The translations under genes and the position numbers were made by a program. Below the pieces are notes generated by a model that was not told the DNA's origin, made no database searches, and saw only the letters and a program-made list of their open reading frames with translations. Shown here piece after piece: positions 1-5,797 of a stretch of DNA of 6,945 bases (its first letter is position 1; each line of letters starts with the position of its first letter). The stretch lies in assembly GCA_002770955.1 (NCBI GenBank), contig PCUH01000134.1, positions 1 through 6,945 on the forward strand, read 5' to 3'. The stretch is from Flavobacteriales bacterium CG18_big_fil_WC_8_21_14_2_50_32_9 (GTDB lineage Bacteria; Bacteroidota; Bacteroidia; Flavobacteriales_E; Vicingaceae).

Positions 1-403
1 TTACTTCATAATTCCAATCGGATAAAACGCTTAATGATGTTTTTGGACTCCATTGATAATAATATTTATTTTCTTTTTCCACTAAATATATAATCAAAGG
101 ATAAGATTGATATGGCTTTGGTTTTTCAACAGAAACTTCCACATAGTTTTTATAATTACCCTTATAAACTATTTCGTCCATTTCAATAACTAAATAATAT
201 TTTTCCAAAACAATACTATCTTCATGTGAAATAGTAAAGGTTAACTTAACCAAATTTTCTTTATTATCTTCCTTGGTATTAATTTCTAATTCGTCAAATT
301 GAAATTCCTGTTTTATCCTATACTTACTTGGTTCATCTCTTATTGTACTAGAAGTACAACAGTAAAAAATTAAAATAACAGAAAGTGGAATTAATCTTTT
401 CAT
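1..403 (-). CDS. Putative lipoprotein, unrecognised, C-terminus cut by window edge
   Basis: An ATG at 403-401 opens a minus-strand frame that stays open for 134 codons to the left edge, so the gene is partial and its stop lies outside. The N-terminus begins MKRLIPLSVILIFYCCTSST: two basic residues, a hydrophobic stretch (about residues 4-14), then Cys15-Cys16 followed by a Thr/Ser-rich segment. That is the layout of a type II (lipoprotein) signal peptide with a loose lipobox, and either Cys could be the lipidated one. The rest is charged and beta-prone, with many Tyr, Glu and Lys residues (for example around LEKYYLVIEMDEIVYKGNY and YYYQWSPKTS), suggesting a small beta-sandwich exported protein. 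I do not recognise the family. It is divergent from the acyl-CoA synthetase gene. No Shine-Dalgarno is visible before the ATG, only an A-rich leader. The open frame and signal peptide make a real gene likely; the function is unknown. Confidence 0.72.
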   Translation of the reverse strand, partial: MKRLIPLSVILIFYCCTSSTIRDEPSKYRIKQEFQFDELEINTKEDNKENLVKLTFTISHEDSIVLEKYYLVIEMDEIVYKGNYKNYVEVSVEKPKPYQSYPLIIYLVEKENKYYYQWSPKTSLSVLSDWNYEV

Positions 404-594
404 ATTTTACTTTATTCTTTTTTTTGCATTTTTACGCAGCATTAGAAAGTGCTAATAACCAAACGATAAATGTACTAAATTCTTAATTTCTACTCAAAAA
501 AAATCTAAAATACAAACTGCTTTTTATAGAGCTATTGATTTTCAAAATTATTTACTTTATTTTTACACACTTCAATTTCTTAAACTTTGAAAAT
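404..594. other. Divergent intergenic region, no clear control element
   Basis: This AT-rich spacer separates the minus-strand lipoprotein from the plus-strand acyl-CoA synthetase and should hold promoters for both. I found no exact TAnnTTTG box in either direction. The nearest plus-strand candidates are off by one spacer base (TAAACTTTG at 581-589) or degenerate (558-565). A short inverted repeat, ATTAG at 441-445 and CTAAT at 452-456, is too small to interpret. The in-frame extension of the downstream gene to a TTG at 535 falls here and is not preferred. Confidence 0.5.
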
Positions 595-2367
595 ATGATA
601 CATCAAGTGAAAACGATAAGCGATTTTTATTATTATCAACTTCAGCACACTCCACGAGCAGATGCTTTTACTCAAAAAGAAAATGGTGTTTGGAAACCGC
701 TTTCTATTCATGATTTTATTGAAAAAAGTAAGCAATTTAGTTTAGGTTTATTAAAACTTGAAATAAACAAAGGCGATAGGATAGCAATAATTTCTAATAA
801 CCGTACCGAATGGCATTTAACCGATTTGGCAGCACAACAAATAGGCGTGGTTAACGTGCCTATTTATCCTAATATCACCGAAGAAGATTATTCCTATATT
901 TTAAATGATTGTGGAGCAAAAGTGGTTTTTGTTTCTAGTCAAGGATTACTTACGAGTATAGAAAATATAAAACAACAGGTTCCTCAATTGGAACATATTT
1001 TTACCTATGATAAAATTGATGGCAAAAGACACTATTCAGAAGTAGTAGAAATGGGTGTAGGTGGTGATTTCTCTGAAATTAAACCGCTAAAAGATAGCAT
1101 CAACGAAGAAGAATTAGCAACACTTATTTACACTTCAGGAACAACAGGGAAACCAAAAGGAGTAATGCTTTCTCATAAAAATTTAGTTAGCAATGTATTG
1201 GGTTCAGAGCATCGTTTGCCTTTAGGAGATAATTACAAAGCCTTAAGTTTTTTACCCCTTTGTCATGTTTTTGAACGAATGATAGATTATTTGTTTATTT
1301 ATAAAGGTATATCTATTTATTATGCTGAATCTATTGATTTAATAGCTGATAACTTAAAAGAAGTAAAACCACAATTATTTGCTACAGTTCCTCGGTTGCT
1401 CGAAAAGGTGTATGATAAAATTATAGCAAAAGGTTCAGATTTAACAGGAATTAAAAAGGCACTCTTCTTCTGGGCATTAGATTTAGGGTTGGAATATGAT
1501 CCAATGATTAATAAAGGTTTTTTCTACAATTTTAAATTAAAGATAGCCAATAAATTAATTTTTAGTAAATGGAGGGAAGCTTTGGGTGGCAATGTAATAG
1601 CTGTTGTTTCTGGAGGAGCTGCTTTACAAGCACGTTTGGCTCGGGTGTTTACTTCGGCTCAAATTCCAGTATTGGAAGGATATGGCTTAACGGAAACTTC
1701 GCCAGTTATAGCTGTAAATAGCTTACAAAAAGGGGGAACAAAAATTGGAACAGTTGGAAAACCGTTGGAAAATATTGAAGTTAAAATTGCTGAAGATGGT
1801 GAAATTATAGTTAAAGGACCAAGCATTATGATGGGCTATTATAATCATCCTGAAATTACTAAAGAGGTTTTTGATGAACAAGGCTATTTTCATACAGGTG
1901 ATATTGGGATTTTGGAAGATGGCTTGTATTTGAAAATAACAGACAGAAAAAAAGAAATGTTTAAAACATCAGGTGGTAAATACATTGCTCCTCAGGTTAT
2001 TGAAAATAAATTCAAAGAATCACGATTTATTGAGCAAATAATGGTTGTTGGCGAAGGTGAAAAATTTGCAGCAGCGTTTATTCAACCCGATTTTTTGTTT
2101 TTGAAAGATTGGTGTGAAATTAAAAATATTGACACAACAAACAATACTTCAATGATAACTAATCCAAAAGTGATAGCTAGAATTAAGGAAGAAGTTGATA
2201 ATCTAAATAAAAATTTTGCTCATTATGAACAACTTAAAAAATTTGAATTATTAGAAACTCCTCTATCCATTGAAAGCGGAGAGTTAACCCCTACACTCAA
2301 ATTAAAAAGAAAGAATGTATTAGCTAAGAATAAGGAATTATACAATAAAATGTATTTAAAAGACTGA
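595..2367 (+). CDS. AMP-forming long-chain fatty acid--CoA ligase (FAA1/FadD15-type)
   Basis: This enzyme activates fatty acids to acyl-adenylates with ATP and transfers them to coenzyme A, feeding lipid synthesis or beta-oxidation at the cytoplasmic face of the membrane. The ANL-superfamily motifs are complete: phosphate loop YTSGTTGKPKG at 179-189, LPLCHVFER ending at 228, VPRLLEKVYD at 265-274, GYGLTETSP at 362-370, the TGD at 434-436, and the hinge region DRKKEMFKTSGGKYIAP at 450-466. The C-terminal motif LTPTLKLKRK (564-573) carries the likely adenylation lysine, Lys569. The combination of HVFERM, VPRLLEKVY and TPTLKLKRK points to the FAA1-like branch (COG1022) rather than E. coli FadD or acetyl-CoA synthetase. 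The 590-residue length fits. The frame extends upstream to a TTG at 535, but that adds 20 hydrophobic Phe/Ile-rich residues not expected in the family, so I chose the ATG at 595. It ends with consecutive in-frame stops TGA-TAA-TAA. Chain-length preference cannot be read from the sequence. Confidence 0.93.
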   Translation: MIHQVKTISDFYYYQLQHTPRADAFTQKENGVWKPLSIHDFIEKSKQFSLGLLKLEINKGDRIAIISNNRTEWHLTDLAAQQIGVVNVPIYPNITEEDYSYILNDCGAKVVFVSSQGLLTSIENIKQQVPQLEHIFTYDKIDGKRHYSEVVEMGVGGDFSEIKPLKDSINEEELATLIYTSGTTGKPKGVMLSHKNLVSNVLGSEHRLPLGDNYKALSFLPLCHVFERMIDYLFIYKGISIYYAESIDLIADNLKEVKPQLFATVPRLLEKVYDKIIAKGSDLTGIKKALFFWALDLGLEYDPMINKGFFYNFKLKIANKLIFSKWREALGGNVIAVVSGGAALQARLARVFTSAQIPVLEGYGLTETSPVIAVNSLQKGGTKIGTVGKPLENIEVKIAEDGEIIVKGPSIMMGYYNHPEITKEVFDEQGYFHTGDIGILEDGLYLKITDRKKEMFKTSGGKYIAPQVIENKFKESRFIEQIMVVGEGEKFAAAFIQPDFLFLKDWCEIKNIDTTNNTSMITNPKVIARIKEEVDNLNKNFAHYEQLKKFELLETPLSIESGELTPTLKLKRKNVLAKNKELYNKMYLKD

Positions 2368-2376
2368 TAATAATCA

Positions 2377-2408
2377 TTGCTTTACTAAACTAATATATAG
2401 TAAATTTG
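2377..2408 (+). promoter_or_regulatory. Bacteroidota-type promoter for the eRF1-like gene
   Basis: TTG at 2377-2379 is followed, after 21 bases, by TAAATTTG at 2401-2408, an exact match to the TAnnTTTG -7 box of Bacteroidota sigma factors. The spacing lies within the range reported for this phylum. Transcription would start near 2413-2416, giving a leader of about 15-18 bases before the ATG at 2431. The promoter lies just after the acyl-CoA synthetase stop codon, so the small downstream gene probably has its own transcript and need not depend on read-through. Confidence 0.6.
2381..2404. repeat. 7-bp inverted repeat inside the promoter
   Basis: TTTACTA (2381-2387) and TAGTAAA (2398-2404) are perfect inverted copies separated by 10 bases. 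The repeat fills the spacer between the -33 TTG and the -7 box, and its right arm covers the first four bases of the -7 box. This is where a repressor or activator dimer could bind. As RNA it would be a weak hairpin with one G-C pair per stem, so terminator function for the upstream gene seems unlikely. Short AT-rich inverted repeats also arise by chance here. Confidence 0.4.
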
Positions 2409-2430
2409 TTGAAAATAAAATTGATAAACT

Positions 2431-2835
2431 ATGAACCAAACAGGAATTTGGATAGACTCCAAAAAGGCAGTAATCATTACCTTTAAAAACAAAGAATCTA
2501 ATACAAAAATTATCTATTCAGGGGTTGAAGGTAAAAATAGAGTAGATGGTGAAGGAAAAGAGTTTGGTAGATTCGGAGATCAATTTTCCACACTTGAAAA
2601 AAAGTTGGAAAAAAAATATCAATTAGAAATAATTGAATATTTAAAAGAAGTAATTAAAGAGTTAGAATCTACTGATGATTTAGTTTTGTTTGGACCAGCT
2701 CAAGTTAAAATTGAGCTTAAAAAATTAATTGAAAAGGACAATAAACTCTTGAAAAAATTGTTGGATGTTGTTGATGCAGATAGCATGACGGATAATCAGT
2801 TGGTTGCTTGGGTTAAAAAATATTATTCCATTTAG
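2431..2835 (+). CDS. eRF1/Pelota-like 'translational machinery' family protein
   Basis: This is a 134-residue soluble protein with no signal peptide or membrane segment. It opens with GIWIDSKKAVII (5-16), has a charged Lys/Glu-rich middle likely to be helical (55-80), then LVLFGPAQVKIELKKLI (84-100), and ends VDADSMTDNQLVAWVKKYYSI (114-134). The order WIDxxxA, GPAxxKxEL and TDxQLVAxxxKYY matches what I know of the short bacterial proteins annotated 'translational machinery protein', which resemble domain 3 of archaeal/eukaryotic release factor eRF1 and Pelota (the baeRF group). No GGQ motif is present, so it should not hydrolyse peptidyl-tRNA by itself. Ribosome binding, perhaps in stress or rescue, is inferred from family resemblance and untested. 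The ATG at 2431 is the first in frame, lies 22 bases after a good -7 box, and lacks a Shine-Dalgarno. Coding status is confident; family assignment is moderate. Confidence 0.8.
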   Translation: MNQTGIWIDSKKAVIITFKNKESNTKIIYSGVEGKNRVDGEGKEFGRFGDQFSTLEKKLEKKYQLEIIEYLKEVIKELESTDDLVLFGPAQVKIELKKLIEKDNKLLKKLLDVVDADSMTDNQLVAWVKKYYSI

Positions 2836-2859
2836 TGTTTGGATTATAATGTCCGATAT

Positions 2860-2929
2860 CTGCGTTATGCTCGTTTTTTATCGCAGTCATCCCGTCCCGA
2901 TGGTTATCGGGATTGCGAGAAACAAAAAA
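2860..2929. repeat. GC-richer nested palindrome in convergent intergenic space
   Basis: The core is a perfect 7-bp hairpin, TCCCGAT (2895-2901), loop GGTT, ATCGGGA (2906-2912). Around it TCGCA (2881-2885) pairs with TGCGA (2914-2918), and T6 (2874-2879) can pair with A6 (2924-2929) across small internal loops. Two alternative pairings compete: ATCCCG (2889-2894) with CGGGAT (2908-2913), and CTGCG (2860-2864) with CGCAG (2882-2886). The element is clearly more GC-rich than its surroundings. It sits between two convergent genes, so it may help end transcription, but neither strand has a T-tract after the stem. It could equally be a dispersed intergenic repeat of the REP kind, which a single window cannot show. 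Confidence 0.5.
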
Positions 2930-2940
2930 TAAGAGGTTAT

Positions 2941-5613
2941 TTATCGAATCAAATGAACAACACCTATTTTTTCATAGTGTTGACGTAAATTTGTAGTAAC
3001 TATAATTTTCCAGGTATAGCTGTCTATAGGAGCAAGATTTCCATTTTTAGTACCATCCCAACCAACATGTTGGTCTTTGGTTTTAAAAAACAACTCTCCC
3101 CAACGATTAAATAGCAATAATTCATATTCTTCCACTCCAGAAATTATGGGTAGAAAAATATCGTTTAAGTTATCTCCATCTGGAGTAAACGCATTTGGAA
3201 CATAAAGTAACAATTCGGCATATACCCAAACTATTTCAACTAATGTATCGCTACAACCAAATTCATTAATAACAATTTGTTGTACATTAAAATGACCTGT
3301 ATCTTGATAAGAATGGGTGGTTGAAATTCCATTAAAAACAGAACCATCATCAAAATCAAATGTAACAACTTGTTCATGCGATAAATCTGTAATATCTATA
3401 TGAGGATTAAGTATGGATAATTTAACAGGATCAACTGAAAAATTAGCTGTAGGATTAGGGTTTACAGTAATTAAATCAGCTAAATAAAATGTACTGGTAT
3501 CAATGCAACCAGAATCAGTTCTAACAGTAAGAGTAACATCAAAAACGCCTGGAAATAAATAGGTGTGAGTAGGAGAGGGAGCTGTTGAGAAAGAGCCATC
3601 ACCAAATTGCCAAAAATAAAATAGAGGAGTGGTTGAAAATGAATTATCGTGAAATTTAACCGAAAAAGGTTGACAACCAATTTCAGATTCAGCAAAAAAA
3701 TCGGATAAAGGAACAAGATAAACACCCAATGTATCATTATAAGAACCTTCGCACCCATAATTTTGAACGGTTACACTTACTGGATAAAAACCAGTATCAG
3801 GAAAAGAAACAGTTACATTTGTTCCCGTGGCGTTTGTTGGAGTTCCTAAGCCACCAAAATTCCAATTGATAACTGCATTAGAATTAAAATTTCCTTGAGC
3901 AGTTAGGTTAAATAAATTATTAGGCAAGCATTGTCCTTGTTGAGTTGGAAAAGAAATTGTTAATTCAGAAAACATTATAAATGTAGAGAAAGCAGTATCA
4001 AAACAAACATTGCTTTGATTGGCAACCAACATTACGTTATAAGTACCACTATCAGCATAAGTATAAATTGGATTGGTTAGGGTGGAAGTATTATTATCAC
4101 CAAAATCCCAAAAATAGTTTGTTGCAGAAGTACTGGCATTGGTGAAACTAGAGGTTAATCCATCACAAAAAACGGACTGAGGCACAATCTGAGCAGAAGG
4201 TGAAGGAAGAATTTTTATGGTATCTGTATAGGTTTCCGAACAACCTAAATCTTGAACAGTTAATGAAGCTAAAAAATTTCCAATACCAGCGTATGTAACT
4301 TGCTGTTGCGAGTTACTACTATTTTGAGGCGAAGCAGAAGTACTAAAATTCCAAGAAAAAATTGCATTTGGCGAAAAATTTCCTAAGGCATTAAAGGTAA
4401 ATGAATTATTGTTTAAACATTGTGTGTTTTGTGGGAGGAATGAAGCATTAATAGCATCTCTAATTACATAAGTTTGATAACTCGTATCAGCACAAAAATA
4501 ACCAGGATTTGCAACTAACATTATGGTATAAATTCCCGTATCTGAAAAAGTATGTGTAGGATTATAAGCTGTTGAAGTGTTGTTGGAAGAATTATTGTCT
4601 CCAAAATCCCAAAAAAATGAAGAAGCATTTAAACTATTATTGAAAAAATTTATCGTTAATCCTGTACAAAGTGTTGTTTGAGGGATTATATCGGAAACCG
4701 TATTTGTTGAGCAAGTAGTTACAATTAATAAAAAATCTCTAACAACTTCACTAATTAATATACCATTTCTATACTCTTTTATTTTTATTGCAAAAGTATA
4801 AAAACCATTAACTGTTGGAGTTCCAGATAAAAAACCTGTTTGAGAATTAATGGTAAATATAGGATTAGAAGGGATTTGATTGCTTGTGCCAAAACCAACA
4901 TTCCAAGGAATTGAGATATAAGGAGGTGATGAAGGTGGATTTGGAGCTGGATTAATTTGATCTCCACCATTTGTTGGATCACCAAATTCGTAAACCAATG
5001 AATCGCCATCAATGTCAGTAGCACTTAAATCGTAGGTAAACTCGAAACCATTACACATCATTACTGGAGGTGGATTATTAAAAGTAGGGCTACTGTTGCA
5101 GGTTGCCAATCCTGGATCTGGAATTTTAACCAAATAAGTAGAACCCATATTAATTGGATTAGTAATATTGATGGCACTACCATTTCTACAGCACCGCTGA
5201 TAAGCAATGGTATAGCCTCCAGCCAAAGGAGGTAAATTAATTACTATTTGGTAATCTGCTCGTTCAACACAAACATTAGGAGGTGTTATTAAACATGGAT
5301 TATTTAATATTATAGGTACTGGTGTTGAACCAGGAAATGGAGCAGATAAAACATTTAAAAAATTACCACTAGCATTAAAAATTCCAATAGGAGCAAATTG
5401 ATCGAATGGTGCTCCAACTCCATTACAATCTCTATAAACAGTTAAATTTATTTGATAATCATTATTACCTAAACATTGATAGGTCATTACACCGCCAACT
5501 ATGTGAGAAGCTACAGCTTGTTTGACAGAAAAAATGGAAATAATAAAAAGACCAATAACTAAAAAGATATTAGAAAGTCCTCGAGAATTACTATAAAATA
5601 AGGTGAAGAGCAT
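2941..5613 (-). CDS. Secreted SHIVGG/PKD-repeat protein, T9SS type B cargo
   Basis: This 890-residue protein is exported to the cell surface or medium. Residues 16-29 are the hydrophobic core of a signal peptide, with probable cleavage at AVA|S (33-36) giving a mature N-terminus SHIVGG. Residues 36-300 form the Cys-rich SHIVGG domain, including YRDCNG (60-65), RCCRNG (140-145) and a cadherin-like DIDGDSLVY (200-208). Six PKD-like Ig folds follow, marked by FWDFGDNN (334-341), WNF (421-423), FWDFGDNN (501-508), WNF (584-586), FWQFGDGS (667-674) and FDFDDGS (752-758). The last ~88 residues carry VPNAFTPDGDNLNDIF (805-820), FNRWGELFF (835-843) and WDGTKNG (852-858), the gliding-motility-associated C-terminal domain (TIGR04131/CHU_C) used as a type B T9SS signal. 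No catalytic domain is visible, so an adhesin or matrix role is likely but inferred. The ATG at 5613 directly precedes the signal peptide; the next Met (43) would remove it. Asn/Ser/Thr-rich composition is normal for this class. Confidence 0.93.
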   Translation of the reverse strand: MLFTLFYSNSRGLSNIFLVIGLFIISIFSVKQAVASHIVGGVMTYQCLGNNDYQINLTVYRDCNGVGAPFDQFAPIGIFNASGNFLNVLSAPFPGSTPVPIILNNPCLITPPNVCVERADYQIVINLPPLAGGYTIAYQRCCRNGSAINITNPINMGSTYLVKIPDPGLATCNSSPTFNNPPPVMMCNGFEFTYDLSATDIDGDSLVYEFGDPTNGGDQINPAPNPPSSPPYISIPWNVGFGTSNQIPSNPIFTINSQTGFLSGTPTVNGFYTFAIKIKEYRNGILISEVVRDFLLIVTTCSTNTVSDIIPQTTLCTGLTINFFNNSLNASSFFWDFGDNNSSNNTSTAYNPTHTFSDTGIYTIMLVANPGYFCADTSYQTYVIRDAINASFLPQNTQCLNNNSFTFNALGNFSPNAIFSWNFSTSASPQNSSNSQQQVTYAGIGNFLASLTVQDLGCSETYTDTIKILPSPSAQIVPQSVFCDGLTSSFTNASTSATNYFWDFGDNNTSTLTNPIYTYADSGTYNVMLVANQSNVCFDTAFSTFIMFSELTISFPTQQGQCLPNNLFNLTAQGNFNSNAVINWNFGGLGTPTNATGTNVTVSFPDTGFYPVSVTVQNYGCEGSYNDTLGVYLVPLSDFFAESEIGCQPFSVKFHDNSFSTTPLFYFWQFGDGSFSTAPSPTHTYLFPGVFDVTLTVRTDSGCIDTSTFYLADLITVNPNPTANFSVDPVKLSILNPHIDITDLSHEQVVTFDFDDGSVFNGISTTHSYQDTGHFNVQQIVINEFGCSDTLVEIVWVYAELLLYVPNAFTPDGDNLNDIFLPIISGVEEYELLLFNRWGELFFKTKDQHVGWDGTKNGNLAPIDSYTWKIIVTTNLRQHYEKIGVVHLIR
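3727..4185 (-). repeat. PKD-pair module, copy 2 (A2-B2)
   Basis: Residues 477-629 repeat the preceding module. A2 has CDGLT (483-487), FWDFGDNN (501-508) and MLVAN (528-532). B2 has QCLPNN (561-566), GNFNSNA (574-580), WNF (584-586) and GCEGSYNDT (620-628). The cysteines Cys483/Cys537 and Cys562/Cys621 fall at the same places as in copy 1. A1 resembles A2 more than B1, and B1 resembles B2 more than A1, so a two-domain unit seems to have been duplicated as a block. Confidence 0.7.
4216..4686 (-). repeat. PKD-pair module, copy 1 (A1-B1)
   Basis: Residues 310-466 of the secreted protein hold two different PKD-like domains in a row. A1 has CTGLT (316-320), FWDFGDNN (334-341) and MLVAN (365-369). 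B1 has QCLNNN (398-403), GNFSPNA (411-417), WNF (421-423) and GCSETYTDT (457-465). The same order recurs in the next module with an offset of 163-167 residues. Each domain carries two cysteines, Cys316/Cys374 and Cys399/Cys458, which could form one disulfide per domain. Confidence 0.7.
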
Positions 5614-5736
5614 TTAAATAATTAATTCATTGCTATTTAAGCGTTAAAATCAAGCAATAAATCTACGAATGTTTTTGAATAATTAGATAATTAATTGGAA
5701 TAAAAATAATTCCACTATCAAAAAGCTATTAAAAAT

Positions 5737-5769
5737 AAAATAATTAAAACTAATATTTTTAATTATTTT
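5737..5769. repeat. 13-bp perfect A/T inverted repeat upstream of the aminotransferase
   Basis: AAAATAATTAAAA (5737-5749) and TTTTAATTATTTT (5757-5769) are perfect inverted copies around a 7-base spacer. The right arm runs into the -7 box of the aminotransferase promoter. The repeat could be an operator, an extruding hairpin or a bent AT-tract. Arms made only of A and T in a region this AT-rich are much more likely by chance than mixed-sequence arms, so function is uncertain. Confidence 0.4.
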
Positions 5770-5771
5770 TG
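5764..5771 (+). promoter_or_regulatory. Candidate -7 box for the aminotransferase gene
   Basis: TATTTTTG exactly matches the Bacteroidota -7 consensus TAnnTTTG and lies 26 bases before the ATG at 5798, a sensible distance for a short leader. No TTG stands 17-23 bases upstream, so the -33 element is missing or degenerate. AT-tracts upstream may compensate. Confidence 0.45.
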
Positions 5772-5797
5772 TTTCCCAATAAAAAAAGATAGCAAAG

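Larger units (their letters stand above)
5614..5797. other. Divergent AT-rich intergenic region
   Basis: This spacer separates the T9SS cargo gene (minus) from the aminotransferase gene (plus). Besides the 13-bp repeat and -7 box near its right end, it contains TGGAAT (5696-5701) and ATTCCA (5709-5714), a 6-bp inverted repeat centred about 92 bases from each start codon. For the cargo gene the best minus-strand match is TAGATTTA (complement of 5658-5665), one base off the -7 consensus and without a -33 TTG. Confidence 0.45.

Noticed and set aside
558..565. A -7 box for the acyl-CoA synthetase with the TTG at 535-537 as -33
   Set aside because: The spacing (20 bases) fits, but the box reads TATTTTAC and lacks the TTTG core, so it is too weak in this AT-rich region.
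535..594. A 20-codon upstream extension of the acyl-CoA synthetase from a TTG start
   Set aside because: The added residues are a Phe/Ile-rich AT-driven stretch not expected in the family, and the ATG at 595 leads directly into the usual N-terminal region.
2895..2912. Calling the TCCCGAT/ATCGGGA hairpin an intrinsic terminator
   Set aside because: Neither strand has a T-run directly after the stem. The T6 and A6 tracts precede the stem on both strands, the opposite of a terminator layout.
3480..3758. Minus-strand open frame of 92 codons
   Set aside because: It lies entirely inside the T9SS cargo gene in another frame, is low-complexity and Leu/Ile-rich, and has no recognisable domain. It is a shadow of the real gene.
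3727..4686. CRISPR-like or DNA-level tandem repeat
   Set aside because: The repetition is at protein-domain level with diverged codons and a period of about 490-500 bases; there are no short identical direct repeats with spacers.
4785..5024. Minus-strand open frame of 79 codons
   Set aside because: It overlaps the SHIVGG domain coding sequence out of frame, with a Leu/Ile/Gln-skewed composition and no motif.
5658..5665. Minus-strand -7 box TAGATTTA for the T9SS cargo gene
   Set aside because: It is one base off consensus and has no TTG at the required distance. Near-matches are common at this base composition.
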